From CALBPI01 sp038521865 (GTDB taxonomy: Bacteria; Pseudomonadota; Gammaproteobacteria; Steroidobacterales; Woeseiaceae), in the NCBI GenBank assembly GCA_038521865.1, contig JBCBKO010000002.1, forward strand, positions 1 to 64,000: DNA of 64,000 nucleotides, given 5' to 3'. Positions 8,901-17,206 of this stretch are shown piece after piece; position 1 is the stretch's first letter; the number at the start of each line of letters is the position of its first letter. A model generated the notes under the pieces. That model did not search any database, was not told the DNA's origin, and saw only the letters and a list, made by a program, of their open reading frames with translations. Position numbers and translations under genes: made by a program.

Positions 8901-11676
8901 CCGTCGGTTCATAGCCCGGCGGCAGAACCCGATCAGAGGATCGGAGTCGCTGCGTCTGTTCTTTGGCGAGAAACGCGGTGTGCGCTTCGATTTCAGCCAC
9001 CAAGGGCTCGAGATCGTTCAGCGTCGCCGTTGTGTTGACGCTACTGATCACCGCGCGTAATTCCGCTACCGCGCGCTCGATCAATTGCAACGCCTTCGCA
9101 TCGAGCTCCGCCTCGCCATCGTGCACCCGACGCACCAGCTGGTTCAGCGCGCCGCTCAAAGGCGTCGCGCGTTGCAAGCCCGCCGTATTGATGCTGCCGT
9201 GCAGCGTGTGACAGGCACGATAGAGTGGCTCGGACACCGGTACCGGGGGCACTTTGGAGTCGGCGAGAAACGCATCGATCACACCCATGTGACCTTCCGC
9301 CTCCTTGGCAAAAATCTCATGCAGAACCGGATCCATCTCCAGAGGCTCTGCATCCTCGACCATCGAGGCGCGGGTCAGGTTCGCTGCGTCAGGATCACCT
9401 TCTGCGAAGGCTTGCGCTTTGGCGCTCAGTAGGTCGACGTCGATTGTCGGCTGTGTGCCCACTTCAAGTTGTTCGATCAGCGCCGGTATCGCGTCCGCAG
9501 CCTCGACGACGAAGTCGGCGATGGCAGGCGTCAGCGTGAGCGTGCGATTGATCACCCGATTGAGCAGATTTTCGATCTGCCAGCAAAACTCGCCAATTCG
9601 CTCAGCGCCAACCATCCGTCCGCTGCCTTTCAGCGTATGGAAAGACCTTCGCACCGTGATCAGCGCGTCCATATCGGTCGTGTCGCCTTTCCAGCGCGGC
9701 AACAATTGTCGAATGCTGCGCACCTCTTCCTTCGCTTCCTCGATGAACAGCTCAAGAAGCTCGGGGTCGATGCTGCTGGTGTCGTCGGTGACGACCGGCG
9801 ATCGAATTACCTCCGTCCCATCCGCAATGGTTGCGTTCTCTGCCGCAGCGAAATCCGGTGCACTGGTGATCTGGGTCGCTGCACCGATGTCCGTAACCGG
9901 TTGTTCCAGTTGTTTGCGAACGTCGTCGAGCACCAGCAGGCAGGTCTCGGCGTTGTCCAGCATGTAGCCAGGTTCCTTGCGATTCGCCGCCAGCGTTTCC
10001 ATGTAGTACTCGATGCTGACCAGCGCATCTGCAAGGCGATCCTGCTGATCGGTAGCCAGCGTCTGGTTCGCTGCCCCGAGATACGCCCGAATGAATCGGG
10101 CCAATCGACCGAACAGCTCCGCAGCGCGATCCAACTCCAACATCTGGAATCCGGAAATGATTCCGTCCGTCAGAGAAGGCATCGCATCGATTGCAGCGGC
10201 GTCAGCGCGCCCCTCCATCGTCTGTGTCAGCGTGTCCTTGATGCGCGCAAGATTAACGATGCATTCGCGCATCAACACCTTGCGTACTTCACCAAGATCC
10301 TCAGGCGTATCGGTTTGCGCAGATTCGCTTGATGCTTCTTTCGCGTCGGTATCGTCGGGTGCCACCAGTTCGGTTAGGTGACGTTCGAGCGACGACTCCA
10401 CCTTCAGAAGGGTCGCGGCAATCGTCAGCAATACGTCTTGCTCCGCATCCTCGACGTCATTGTCGATCAGCTGCTGGAGTCGGTCGATCTCTTGCAGGAC
10501 GCTTCCGCGCTGCTCGCCAAGTCCGAGCACGCCCAGGGTGTCACCGATCTTGCCGAGCAACTCCACCTGAGGACCGAGTTTGCGTGCGTCGGTCTCACCG
10601 GTGCGAACGTGAATGTCGAGTACGTCTTTGACCGCAGAAAGGTCCTCACGAATCGCAGCGGCGACAGTCTGCATCAGCGCGATACTCGGCTTGGCCATCG
10701 CACCATGCACATCATCAACTTCGGCTTGCGTTGGCAGCGGATCGGACAGTCCAAAGGCATCACGGATCGACAGCACTCGATCGCCCGGACGCTCCGCACG
10801 CGCGATATAGAACAACAGACTGTTCAAAAGATCGGATACCGGATCCGTGTCAAAGCTCTCGAGCCCATGGTCGATCGTCTTCTTGATCCTCCGGTCGGCT
10901 TGTCCCAGAAGGCGCTTCACAGAAACGCTGAGGGGCAACCCGTCGTCAATCAGCGCATCGAGGACACCTGAAACTACCCACCAGAGTCGATAGACATCAT
11001 CGCGTGCGGCCGCGCGTTCAAACGCCACTGCCATGCGGCGTAGCTTTTCCAAATAGGGCTTGGCGTTGTCGCCATCGGCCTTGAGCAGGCCGAGCAGCGC
11101 CAATTGAAAGGCCGGCCTCACCTTGCGACACAGCATCACAAAGTCTTCGCTGGGGTCGGCGCCGCGGTGGCTGACCGTAACCGACTCGCTAGGCGTGCGG
11201 TTCAGCAGCAAGATCGTGCTCTCGGACAACAGTGGTTGGCCGCGTGCTGCGCGCAGGTCGTTCAAGATCGGCAGCAATACAAGCGCGATATCCCGCCCAC
11301 CGGCATGTACTCGCTCGAGGTAAGCCGGCAGTTGCACCATCGCACGCGTCAGCGCATCGAGCGCTGCGTCCTGAACGCTCTGCTCGTGCTTCGATCCTGC
11401 CAGGTAGCGACAGGTCTGCTCCATCTCCTCTGCCAGCAGAGATCCGCCATAGACCTCCACCATCCTGAGAACGCCGGACACCTCGTGAAGATGATCCGCG
11501 CAGCCGGCCAGCGCCTGGCGTGGACCGCGACCTTCGATCGCGTCTTCCAGGGTGACGCGCGCCTGGTTCACCGTCTTTGCCAATTCCTGGCTGACGATCT
11601 GATACGCCTGCTGCATGCTCGCCCGGCCCTGCTCGGTTTTACCCGAAACAGGTGATGTCGTGTTGGAACTAGTCAC
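5908..11676 (-). CDS. chpA: Hybrid chemosensory histidine kinase ChpA (multi-Hpt CheA)
   Basis: A 1922-aa CheA-type kinase of the type IV pilus chemosensory system. Histidine phosphotransfer motifs occur around residues 680 (HTLKGSGRM), 825 (HTLHGSINTAG) and 994 (HTLKGSANMAG); a degenerate Hpt-like HLHEVSG lies near 60-75. A long Asp/Glu-rich linker spans about 1070-1320. It is followed by the dimerisation helices, the HATPase domain (MLPPLEHMMRNAVVHGVE near 1510, DDGAGL near 1555, GRGVGMDVV near 1610), a CheW-like domain, and a receiver domain (VVDDS near 1800, phospho-acceptor in LLDIEMPRMDG near 1850, lysine in YLGKPY). It starts at GTG with GAGG 9 nt upstream, 15 bp after pilJ. Confidence 0.95.
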   Translation of the reverse strand: MTSSNTTSPVSGKTEQGRASMQQAYQIVSQELAKTVNQARVTLEDAIEGRGPRQALAGCADHLHEVSGVLRMVEVYGGSLLAEEMEQTCRYLAGSKHEQSVQDAALDALTRAMVQLPAYLERVHAGGRDIALVLLPILNDLRAARGQPLLSESTILLLNRTPSESVTVSHRGADPSEDFVMLCRKVRPAFQLALLGLLKADGDNAKPYLEKLRRMAVAFERAAARDDVYRLWWVVSGVLDALIDDGLPLSVSVKRLLGQADRRIKKTIDHGLESFDTDPVSDLLNSLLFYIARAERPGDRVLSIRDAFGLSDPLPTQAEVDDVHGAMAKPSIALMQTVAAAIREDLSAVKDVLDIHVRTGETDARKLGPQVELLGKIGDTLGVLGLGEQRGSVLQEIDRLQQLIDNDVEDAEQDVLLTIAATLLKVESSLERHLTELVAPDDTDAKEASSESAQTDTPEDLGEVRKVLMRECIVNLARIKDTLTQTMEGRADAAAIDAMPSLTDGIISGFQMLELDRAAELFGRLARFIRAYLGAANQTLATDQQDRLADALVSIEYYMETLAANRKEPGYMLDNAETCLLVLDDVRKQLEQPVTDIGAATQITSAPDFAAAENATIADGTEVIRSPVVTDDTSSIDPELLELFIEEAKEEVRSIRQLLPRWKGDTTDMDALITVRRSFHTLKGSGRMVGAERIGEFCWQIENLLNRVINRTLTLTPAIADFVVEAADAIPALIEQLEVGTQPTIDVDLLSAKAQAFAEGDPDAANLTRASMVEDAEPLEMDPVLHEIFAKEAEGHMGVIDAFLADSKVPPVPVSEPLYRACHTLHGSINTAGLQRATPLSGALNQLVRRVHDGEAELDAKALQLIERAVAELRAVISSVNTTATLNDLEPLVAEIEAHTAFLAKEQTQRLRSSDRVLPPGYEPTEVLESIEAPVATSDSTSLHDVPDYDPEIGEIFTEEAGEILEQVDQALERWRSRDPAALGELKRYLHTLKGSANMAGIGSFGNLSHELETLLIALDDERISASDQIDTLLRQCIDSLHEMRDTVLDGRLPAPREDLGGTVRLVALGEPVPDPLPSAQPPQRGFSDEEMVDIPDGSASTAESPMEPEETGVIDSELIDVAALFPDASSDESESEAQVTEDDAGETIASEDGGVDLHEIVEEDDLGPHDETQQWTDDKLQVPQDEPEVSNVVVLHEPTEADARTQTQDEGAEDGVDPTDSLIERSQFLEALIDDAAEKFARAGADSDDEITIAADEAAADDDAHIETIVASDATEFEPSPDPKVSEPTQADAQDTDEPPERAEVVDLPGTGLPTREAARERTEFARVDSRLLEDMLNAAGEISIYHGRLSQQVSSIDFHLAELTQTVTRLRDQLRQLEIETEAQILHGHEGERGRDDFDPLELDRYSKIQQLSRALAESSNDVDSLKGLLSAVTTEADTLLTQQARVTAELQNGLMRTRMVPFERHVARLSRLVRQTAQETGKQAELAVEGASGELDRQVLEKMLPPLEHMMRNAVVHGVESPDARQAGGKPPAGQITIRLHREGSEMVMDIADDGAGLNVEAIRRKGVERGLIGKADRISDEAVMDLILEPGFSTAQSLTQAAGRGVGMDVVANEVKRLGGSLRITSMPGQGTNFTIRLPFTLAITQALIVRSGEEVFALPLPTVEGVTRVPRIEIEQRLAQETPAFDYGEHTYRLRHLGPLVGGAQGRLAEDEQAAIPVILIRAGQYSTALLVDEMLTSREIVVKAVGPQISGITGVSGATILGDGRVVLILDLPSLVRQQQPVVEVQAVEPEQAADPLILVVDDSITVRRVTERFLKRNGYEVLTARDGLDAVSVIQEHQPDVILLDIEMPRMDGFEFATHVRNDARFAETPIIMITSRSGEKHRARAIEIGVNDYLGKPYQDHQLLDAIRLQLESS

Positions 11677-11691
11677 GAAATCCGGCCTCGC

Positions 11692-13665
11692 CTACCCCAC
11701 TTCCCGTGTCGATACGTTCGCGGCCTCAGCCGACTCAGGCGGTCGCGTTATCCGGGTGACATTGCCTGACTCGGGCAATCGGAACCCTGACACGCTTTTT
11801 CTCAGCTCCCCTGCAAGCTGGGCCAACTTGGAGATGGACGAGGTGGTCGCGCTGGCCGCCTTACCGGTCTGACCTGTGATCTCCTTCAAGGAGACCGTGC
11901 GGCGATTGATGTCAGTCGCCACCTGCGACTGCGATCTCGCTGAGCTGTAAATGTTTTGCACCAGACTCGCGATCTGATTGGATACCTGCTCAATTTCATC
12001 CAGCGCAGCACCTGCGTTCTCAGCGAGCAGGGCGCCGCCGACCACATCGGTGGTCGAGCGCTCCATCGAAACTACCGCTTCGTTCGTGTCCGACTGAATG
12101 GTTCGTACCAGCACCTCGATTTGTTTGGTCGCGTTGGTAGAACGCTCCGCCAACCGTTGAACCTCATCCGCCACAACCGCAAATCCGCGTCCCGCCTCAC
12201 CGGCCATCGATGCCTGAATGGAAGCGTTCAAAGCAAGGATGTTGGTCTGTTCCGCAATGTCATTGATCAGCTCGACGATATTGCCGATCTCCTGCGAACT
12301 CTCACCAAGACGTTTAATGCGTTTAGAGGTTTCCTGAATCGTCTCGCGGATCGTGTTCATGCCCTCGATCGTCCGGCGTACTGCGTCGCCACCCTTGTGC
12401 GCAACGTCAACGGAATGCCGGGCTACGTCGGCAGAGCGCTCCGCATTGCCCGAAACCTCCTCGATCGAAGCAGCAATCGCAGCGATCGACTCTGTCGCCG
12501 CTGCGATTTCAAGCGCCTGCTTCTGCGCGGCTTTGTTCATATGCACGGCCGTGCTCTCGGTTTGCCGGGTAGCCGAATCCACCATCGCTGCCGTACCGTC
12601 AATCGTGGTCACGAGTTCGCGCAATGCTTCGATCGCGTAATTGATGGAGTCGGCGATGGCACCGGTGATGTCCTCGGTGACGGTCGCCTCGACGGTCAGA
12701 TCACCATCAGCCAGTGACCCCAACTCGTCTAGCAGCCGGAGAATCGCCTGCTGGTTACGTTCGTTCTGGTCGGACTGTTGCAACGCCACACGTCCAAGAT
12801 CTGCATTGCGTGCGGACGAAATCAGCAATTGCACCAGGAGTAGCAACGCGAGACCAATCAGTCCCAGGGGCAACCACGGCATAAGCGGCGCCAACTGCTG
12901 CGCGAAGCCACCCGGTGTGGCGCTCGCAGCCCCCGCTGCGCCAGCAAGCGCCGCCGAGATCGTCTCTGCGGCATCGCTCGCTCTCGCGAGCGCAATCGCG
13001 TCGCTCGCCAGTGCATCGGCAGCACCGCGAGCCACCAACATCTGTTCACTGAGAATGCTCGCCGTGAGGCTGTTGTCGAGCACAGCGATATCGAAAGCGG
13101 GCTTGTCGTCAACTGGATCATCGATCGACAGAGTGCCGCCGTTGCTGCCAGAAAGCGCGTCGACCAGCCGGCTGACGGCGGTCGCCGTCTCTGTCATCTG
13201 AGCGCCAATCTCGGGCGCTGCGGCAGGATCGCCGCGCATTGCTGCGTGGGCAGTCCTTATTGCATCCAGACCAAGGCGCAACTCTGGCAGCGCCAGATTG
13301 GATTCGGTCGAGGCACCAATGGCCGAGTCCATGGCATCAAGCGCGCTGACCAGTCGCTCCGCAGCATCGTTAAATGCAGCAAGCCGTTCCCGATTGCCGA
13401 GGATCGTGCGCGCTTGCTCTCCGACAACACCGCCAGGCGCACTCTCTCGAACCACACTTTCAAGCTGAGCCAACGCACCGTTGCTGCCGGCGACTGCCTG
13501 CTTTGCCCGAACCGCGATCAGAGCGTCGCGCGGGGTCTCGGCGCCGCTTGATCCAGTGGTTGCGTTAGACGCCAGATACGTGACTGCCGCCGCGGCTACC
13601 AGCAACACCGGTAACAGGACGCGAACAATCAGCGGCGATTGGTTGGAATGAGTTTGTTTTGCCAT
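11692..13665 (-). CDS. pilJ: Methyl-accepting chemoreceptor PilJ
   Basis: A 657-aa membrane receptor. It has an N-terminal transmembrane helix (about residues 11-30), a large periplasmic PilJ-type region to about 265, a second helix (about 272-292), a HAMP-like linker and a long cytoplasmic coiled coil. The signalling tip ILALNASIQASMAGEAGRGF and VVADEVQRLAERS is that of PilJ rather than of the common Tar/Tsr class. It would sense surface contact or pilus state and control ChpA. No methyltransferase (pilK) gene follows it, unlike in Pseudomonas. Start is ATG with little visible ribosome-binding site, 20 bp after pilI. Confidence 0.94.
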   Translation of the reverse strand: MAKQTHSNQSPLIVRVLLPVLLVAAAAVTYLASNATTGSSGAETPRDALIAVRAKQAVAGSNGALAQLESVVRESAPGGVVGEQARTILGNRERLAAFNDAAERLVSALDAMDSAIGASTESNLALPELRLGLDAIRTAHAAMRGDPAAAPEIGAQMTETATAVSRLVDALSGSNGGTLSIDDPVDDKPAFDIAVLDNSLTASILSEQMLVARGAADALASDAIALARASDAAETISAALAGAAGAASATPGGFAQQLAPLMPWLPLGLIGLALLLLVQLLISSARNADLGRVALQQSDQNERNQQAILRLLDELGSLADGDLTVEATVTEDITGAIADSINYAIEALRELVTTIDGTAAMVDSATRQTESTAVHMNKAAQKQALEIAAATESIAAIAASIEEVSGNAERSADVARHSVDVAHKGGDAVRRTIEGMNTIRETIQETSKRIKRLGESSQEIGNIVELINDIAEQTNILALNASIQASMAGEAGRGFAVVADEVQRLAERSTNATKQIEVLVRTIQSDTNEAVVSMERSTTDVVGGALLAENAGAALDEIEQVSNQIASLVQNIYSSARSQSQVATDINRRTVSLKEITGQTGKAASATTSSISKLAQLAGELRKSVSGFRLPESGNVTRITRPPESAEAANVSTREVG

Positions 13666-13685
13666 CAGTCTCAGTGTCCCATTGG

Positions 13686-14261
13686 TCAGGCGCTTGCCGG
13701 CACGGCAGCTGCCTGTAAAAACTGTTCGCTCTCGAGCAAGCGATCAAAGCCGAAGACCGGCCACTCGTCTCCGCCACGGCGAAACACACCCGACAGAAAC
13801 TTATCGCAGCGAATATCCGTCTCCGGCGCGTTGGCCTGATACTCGCCATCAACAAAACGACGAAAACCCGTGACCTCCGATACCAGTAATCCGGCAGACA
13901 CCTCCCGGTGGCTCACGCTGATCACCCGAACATCCCGATCACGGTCTGTACGACCACCACCGAGCAGCATCTGTAAGTCCACCAAAGGCAGGAGCTGACC
14001 GCGCAGGTTGGCAACGCCCAGCAGCCAGCGGCGCGCGCCCGGCACTCGGGTAACCGCGTCGGGGACCATCAAGACCTCACGAACCTCGTCACGACTCGCG
14101 ACGAACTGCTCATCACCCAAACGGAATCCAACACCCACCCACTCATTGCGCTGGGTACCGGTATCGCCATGGCCGGAAACTGCCGCTCTGGAGCGGCGCT
14201 CCATTTCCTGCAGCAACTCGAAAGGACGATTGGCCAGTGCCTTGAGGGTCAACGCCGGCAT
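13686..14261 (-). CDS. pilI: CheW-like adaptor PilI
   Basis: A 191-aa adaptor with one CheW domain starting near residue 40 (GVGFRLGDEQFVASRDEVREVL). The typical RWLLGVANLRGQLLPLVDL segment follows near 82-100. It links PilJ to ChpA. The N-terminus FELLQEMERRSR is typical of PilI. It begins 3 bp after the pilH stop, with AGGAG about a dozen bases upstream inside pilH, so translation is probably coupled. Confidence 0.92.
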   Translation of the reverse strand: MPALTLKALANRPFELLQEMERRSRAAVSGHGDTGTQRNEWVGVGFRLGDEQFVASRDEVREVLMVPDAVTRVPGARRWLLGVANLRGQLLPLVDLQMLLGGGRTDRDRDVRVISVSHREVSAGLLVSEVTGFRRFVDGEYQANAPETDIRCDKFLSGVFRRGGDEWPVFGFDRLLESEQFLQAAAVPASA

Positions 14262-14264
14262 AGA

Positions 14265-14639
14265 TCAATTGGCTCCTGCCGCGAGCTGCGCTTCGATCTT
14301 CTCGATCAGACTGCTCTCATCGACCGGTTTGACCAGATAATCAGCGGCGCCCTGGCGCATTGCCCAGATTCGATCGGTTTCTTGATCCTTGCTCGTGACC
14401 ACGATCACAGGAATGTTGGCTGTTGGCGCATTGCGCGTCAGTTTCCGGGTTGCCTGAAAACCATTCATACCCGGCATCACGACATCCATAAGGATCAGAT
14501 CAGGACGGTGTTCCATTGCCGCACGAATGCCGCCTTCACCACTTTCAGCGGTCGTGGTCTCGTAACCGTGGCGTTCGAGCAGTGTCTGCACGACATGCAA
14601 TTCGGTAGGGGAGTCGTCTACGATCAGGATGCGTGTCAT
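14265..14639 (-). CDS. pilH: Response regulator PilH
   Basis: A stand-alone 124-aa CheY-like receiver. The acidic pair is Asp8/Asp9 (ILIVDDSPTE), the phospho-acceptor is Asp52 in LILMDVVMPGMNGFQ, the switch Thr lies in VVTSKDQETD and the conserved Lys in DYLVKPV. In Pil-Chp systems PilH counteracts PilG and acts on retraction. A strong AAGGAGG lies 6 nt before the ATG. The order pilG-pilH-pilI is the conserved one. Confidence 0.95.
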   Translation of the reverse strand: MTRILIVDDSPTELHVVQTLLERHGYETTTAESGEGGIRAAMEHRPDLILMDVVMPGMNGFQATRKLTRNAPTANIPVIVVTSKDQETDRIWAMRQGAADYLVKPVDESSLIEKIEAQLAAGAN

Positions 14640-14657
14640 AAGTATCCTCCTTGCCGC

Positions 14658-15056
14658 TTACGGCGCCGCAAACTGCTCCGAGATAGCGCCGACCAATTCA
14701 TCCTTGGTGAAAGGCTTGGTGAGATAGCGCTCGGAACCCACGATTCTCCCGCGCGCGCGATCGAATAACCCGTCCTTGCTGGACAGCATGATGACCGGCG
14801 TATCGCGGAACGATTTGTTGTTCTTGATCAATTGACAGGTCTGATAGCCATCCAGCCGCGGCATCATGATGTCGACAAAAATCAAATCGGGTTGATGATC
14901 GGCGATCTTGGACAGCGAATCGAAGCCATCGATGGCGGTGAACACTTCACAGCCCTCCTTACTCAACAAGGTCTCCGCCGTCCGACGGATGGTCTTGCTG
15001 TCATCGATCACTAGAATTTTAAGGCCCTTGAGCACTTTCGAGGTGCTGTTGCTCAC
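14658..15056 (-). CDS. pilG: Response regulator PilG
   Basis: A CheY-like receiver, first gene of the Pil-Chp operon. I choose the GTG at 15056 (132 aa) because AGGAGG sits 8 nt upstream (15065-15070) and the protein then begins as known PilG proteins do. A longer in-frame ATG start at 15161 would add 35 residues of no recognisable similarity. Asp18/Asp19 precede SKTIRRTAETLL, the phospho-acceptor is Asp62 in FVDIMMPRLDGYQTC, and the C-terminal half has SSKDGLFDRARGRIVGS and YLTKPF. PilG promotes pilus extension and cAMP signalling in Pseudomonas. Confidence 0.95.
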   Translation of the reverse strand: MSNSTSKVLKGLKILVIDDSKTIRRTAETLLSKEGCEVFTAIDGFDSLSKIADHQPDLIFVDIMMPRLDGYQTCQLIKNNKSFRDTPVIMLSSKDGLFDRARGRIVGSERYLTKPFTKDELVGAISEQFAAP

Positions 15057-15245
15057 CGGCTCCGCCTCCTTTTGGACATAAGCATCATTGTCGTCTGAAC
15101 GGGCCAGCGCAGAGTGTGGTGTGGCGCACACTTTGGTGGTTCGACGCAAAACTTTTAACATATTGCCAGATTAACCCGCCACGCGCCGCAGCAACCCTGC
15201 GTCGAGTGCGTATGATTCAGCCAAAAGGCTCAACACAGGCAACAC

Positions 15246-16211
15246 GTGAACGACCACACACTACATATCGGCATTGTCATGGACCCAATTGAGGGTATTT
15301 CGCCGGCCAAGGACTCGACCTTCGCCATGATGCTGGACTGCCAGCAGCGCGGTTATCGGGTATCGATGCTGCAGCAAGGCGATCTCTTCCTCGCCAATGG
15401 CATCGCCACAGGACGAGCAACGCCGGTCTCCGTCACCGACAACCAGACTGACTGGTTCACCGCTGAGTCACCCGAGGTCATGCCGATCAGCGAATTCGAT
15501 GTGATTCTGATGCGCAAAGACCCGCCCTTCGATATGGAATATATCTACACCACCTATCTGTTAGATCTTGCGGCGAAAGGCGGTGCATTGGTCGTCAATG
15601 AACCCGGCGCACTGCGTGATCTCAATGAGAAAATGTCGACGGCCTGGTTCCCTGCCCTCACGCCCGAGACGCTGGTCACGCGCAATCGAGCGCAGCTTCG
15701 CGAGTTTCTGGATACTCACGGGCACATTGTGGTCAAGCCGCTGGACGGCATGGGTGGGCGATCAATTTTTACGCTGCATGAGGGCGACAAGAACGCTAAT
15801 GTCGTGTTCGAAACGCTTACGGACTACGGTCAGCAGTTCGCCATGGCGCAAACCTATGTGCCCGAGATCACCGATGGCGACAAGCGCGTGCTCATTGTCG
15901 ACGGTGAGGTGGTGCCTTACATGCTGGCCCGAGTGCCGAACGCTGAGGATGGACGCGGCAACCTTGTGATGGGCGCTACCGCGGATGCGCGCCCACTAGG
16001 CAGCGTGGAGCGGGCTATCGCCGAGCAGGTCGGCCCCTGGTTGAAGGCACGCGGCGTGATCTTTGCGGGGCTCGATGTCATCGGCGACCGGCTAACGGAG
16101 ATCAACGTCACGAGCCCTACAGGCATTCGCGAGCTCGATCGACATTTCGATATCAATATCGCAGGATTGTTGAACGACGCGATCGAACGCAGGGTACGGC
16201 GCGAGGACTAA
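15246..16211 (+). CDS. gshB: Glutathione synthetase GshB
   Basis: ATP-grasp ligase joining gamma-glutamylcysteine and glycine to make glutathione. Motifs: IGIVMDPIEGISPAKDS at the N-terminus, LMRKDPPFDMEYIY near 84, VVKPLDGMGGRSIF near 160, and EINVTSPTGIRELD near the end. At 321 aa it has the family length. It starts at GTG, divergent from pilG across about 190 bp, as gshB is in Pseudomonas. Its stop overlaps the next start (TAATG). Confidence 0.97.
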   Translation: MNDHTLHIGIVMDPIEGISPAKDSTFAMMLDCQQRGYRVSMLQQGDLFLANGIATGRATPVSVTDNQTDWFTAESPEVMPISEFDVILMRKDPPFDMEYIYTTYLLDLAAKGGALVVNEPGALRDLNEKMSTAWFPALTPETLVTRNRAQLREFLDTHGHIVVKPLDGMGGRSIFTLHEGDKNANVVFETLTDYGQQFAMAQTYVPEITDGDKRVLIVDGEVVPYMLARVPNAEDGRGNLVMGATADARPLGSVERAIAEQVGPWLKARGVIFAGLDVIGDRLTEINVTSPTGIRELDRHFDINIAGLLNDAIERRVRRED

Positions 16212-17203
16212 TGCTGAGCCGGCGGGAAGCGCTGTCCATGATTAGCGCGGCGGCGCTGGTCGGGTGTCAGCGCCCTGCACAGACCGCCACCCGCGAATGG
16301 TTGATCTTCACAACGTTGCTGCGAGTGACTCTTCGGGCCGGCGATCGCGACAGAGCCGCAGCACTCTGTAATCAGGTACACGAACAGTTGTTGGCCACAG
16401 GGCCGGACCTCTACGGATTCGGCGAAGGCGAACTCGGCCGCGTTAACGCTCTTCTGGCGGTCGGTGACAGACCGCAGGTGTCGCCGCGGCTTGCCCGAAT
16501 ACTGCGCGACGCGGATCATTGGCGAGCGCGATCGGGTTACCGTTTCGACCCTGCCATTGGCGGGCTCATCGCACTCTGGGGTCTCGATGATCTCATGGAT
16601 ACCGAAACTTCACGCTTGCCGGATGCAAAACGACTGGAACAAGCGCTCGCTGCTCGCGCATCCGGTTACACGTTATCTAGACTTGGCGTGCTTAAAGCCG
16701 GGAACCCGCCCCCCAGGATCGACCTTGGCGCTATCGCGAAAGGTGTTTTGCTCGGTGAAGTAATGGACATGTTGCGAGGCACATCTTGCCAGCGCGCCTT
16801 GGTCGATCTCGGTGGTGATATTGGTGTGTACGCCAATTCGCGCGAGGAAACCTTTCGCATAGCGGTTGCGAACCCCTCGGGTGAAAAACCCAAGCTCGCG
16901 CTGGAACTGGTGTCGGGCGAGTACGTCATGACCTCCGGTGACTACGCCCGCTACGTGGAAATCGACGGCAAGCGCTATCAACACATCCTCGACCCAACCA
17001 GCGGCTGGCCAGTACCACCGGGTGCGGCAACGGTGATCAGCGATGATCCAGTACAAGCAGATGCCAGCGCGACGGCGCTGGTAGTTGCAGGCGCCAGAGC
17101 GTTTGAGCCAGTTTGTGACGCAATGGGTGTAAACAAGGCGTTGCTAATCGATAATGCAGGAGCAATGCACACCACTCCTGAAATCCGCGAACGGCTGCTC
17201 TGA
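16211..17203 (+). CDS. apbE: FAD:protein FMN transferase, ApbE family lipoprotein
   Basis: ApbE enzymes attach FMN covalently to a Thr/Ser of target flavoproteins in the periplasm. The N-terminus SRREALSMISAAALVGC has twin arginines and a lipobox Cys19, so export and lipidation are likely. Family signatures: IDLGAIAKGVLLGEVMDML near 175, ALVDLGGDIGVYA, HILDPTSGWPVPPG near 257, and DASATALVVAG near 286. It overlaps gshB by 1 nt and precedes tonB by 3 bp. Its insertion between gshB and tonB is not in the Pseudomonas order. No flavinylation target is visible nearby. Confidence 0.9.
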   Translation: MLSRREALSMISAAALVGCQRPAQTATREWLIFTTLLRVTLRAGDRDRAAALCNQVHEQLLATGPDLYGFGEGELGRVNALLAVGDRPQVSPRLARILRDADHWRARSGYRFDPAIGGLIALWGLDDLMDTETSRLPDAKRLEQALAARASGYTLSRLGVLKAGNPPPRIDLGAIAKGVLLGEVMDMLRGTSCQRALVDLGGDIGVYANSREETFRIAVANPSGEKPKLALELVSGEYVMTSGDYARYVEIDGKRYQHILDPTSGWPVPPGAATVISDDPVQADASATALVVAGARAFEPVCDAMGVNKALLIDNAGAMHTTPEIRERLL

Positions 17204-17206
17204 CAC

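Noticed and set aside
15057..15161. Extended N-terminus of PilG from the ATG at 15161
   Set aside because: AGGAGG is placed correctly for the GTG at 15056, and the extra 35 residues have no counterpart in PilG proteins.
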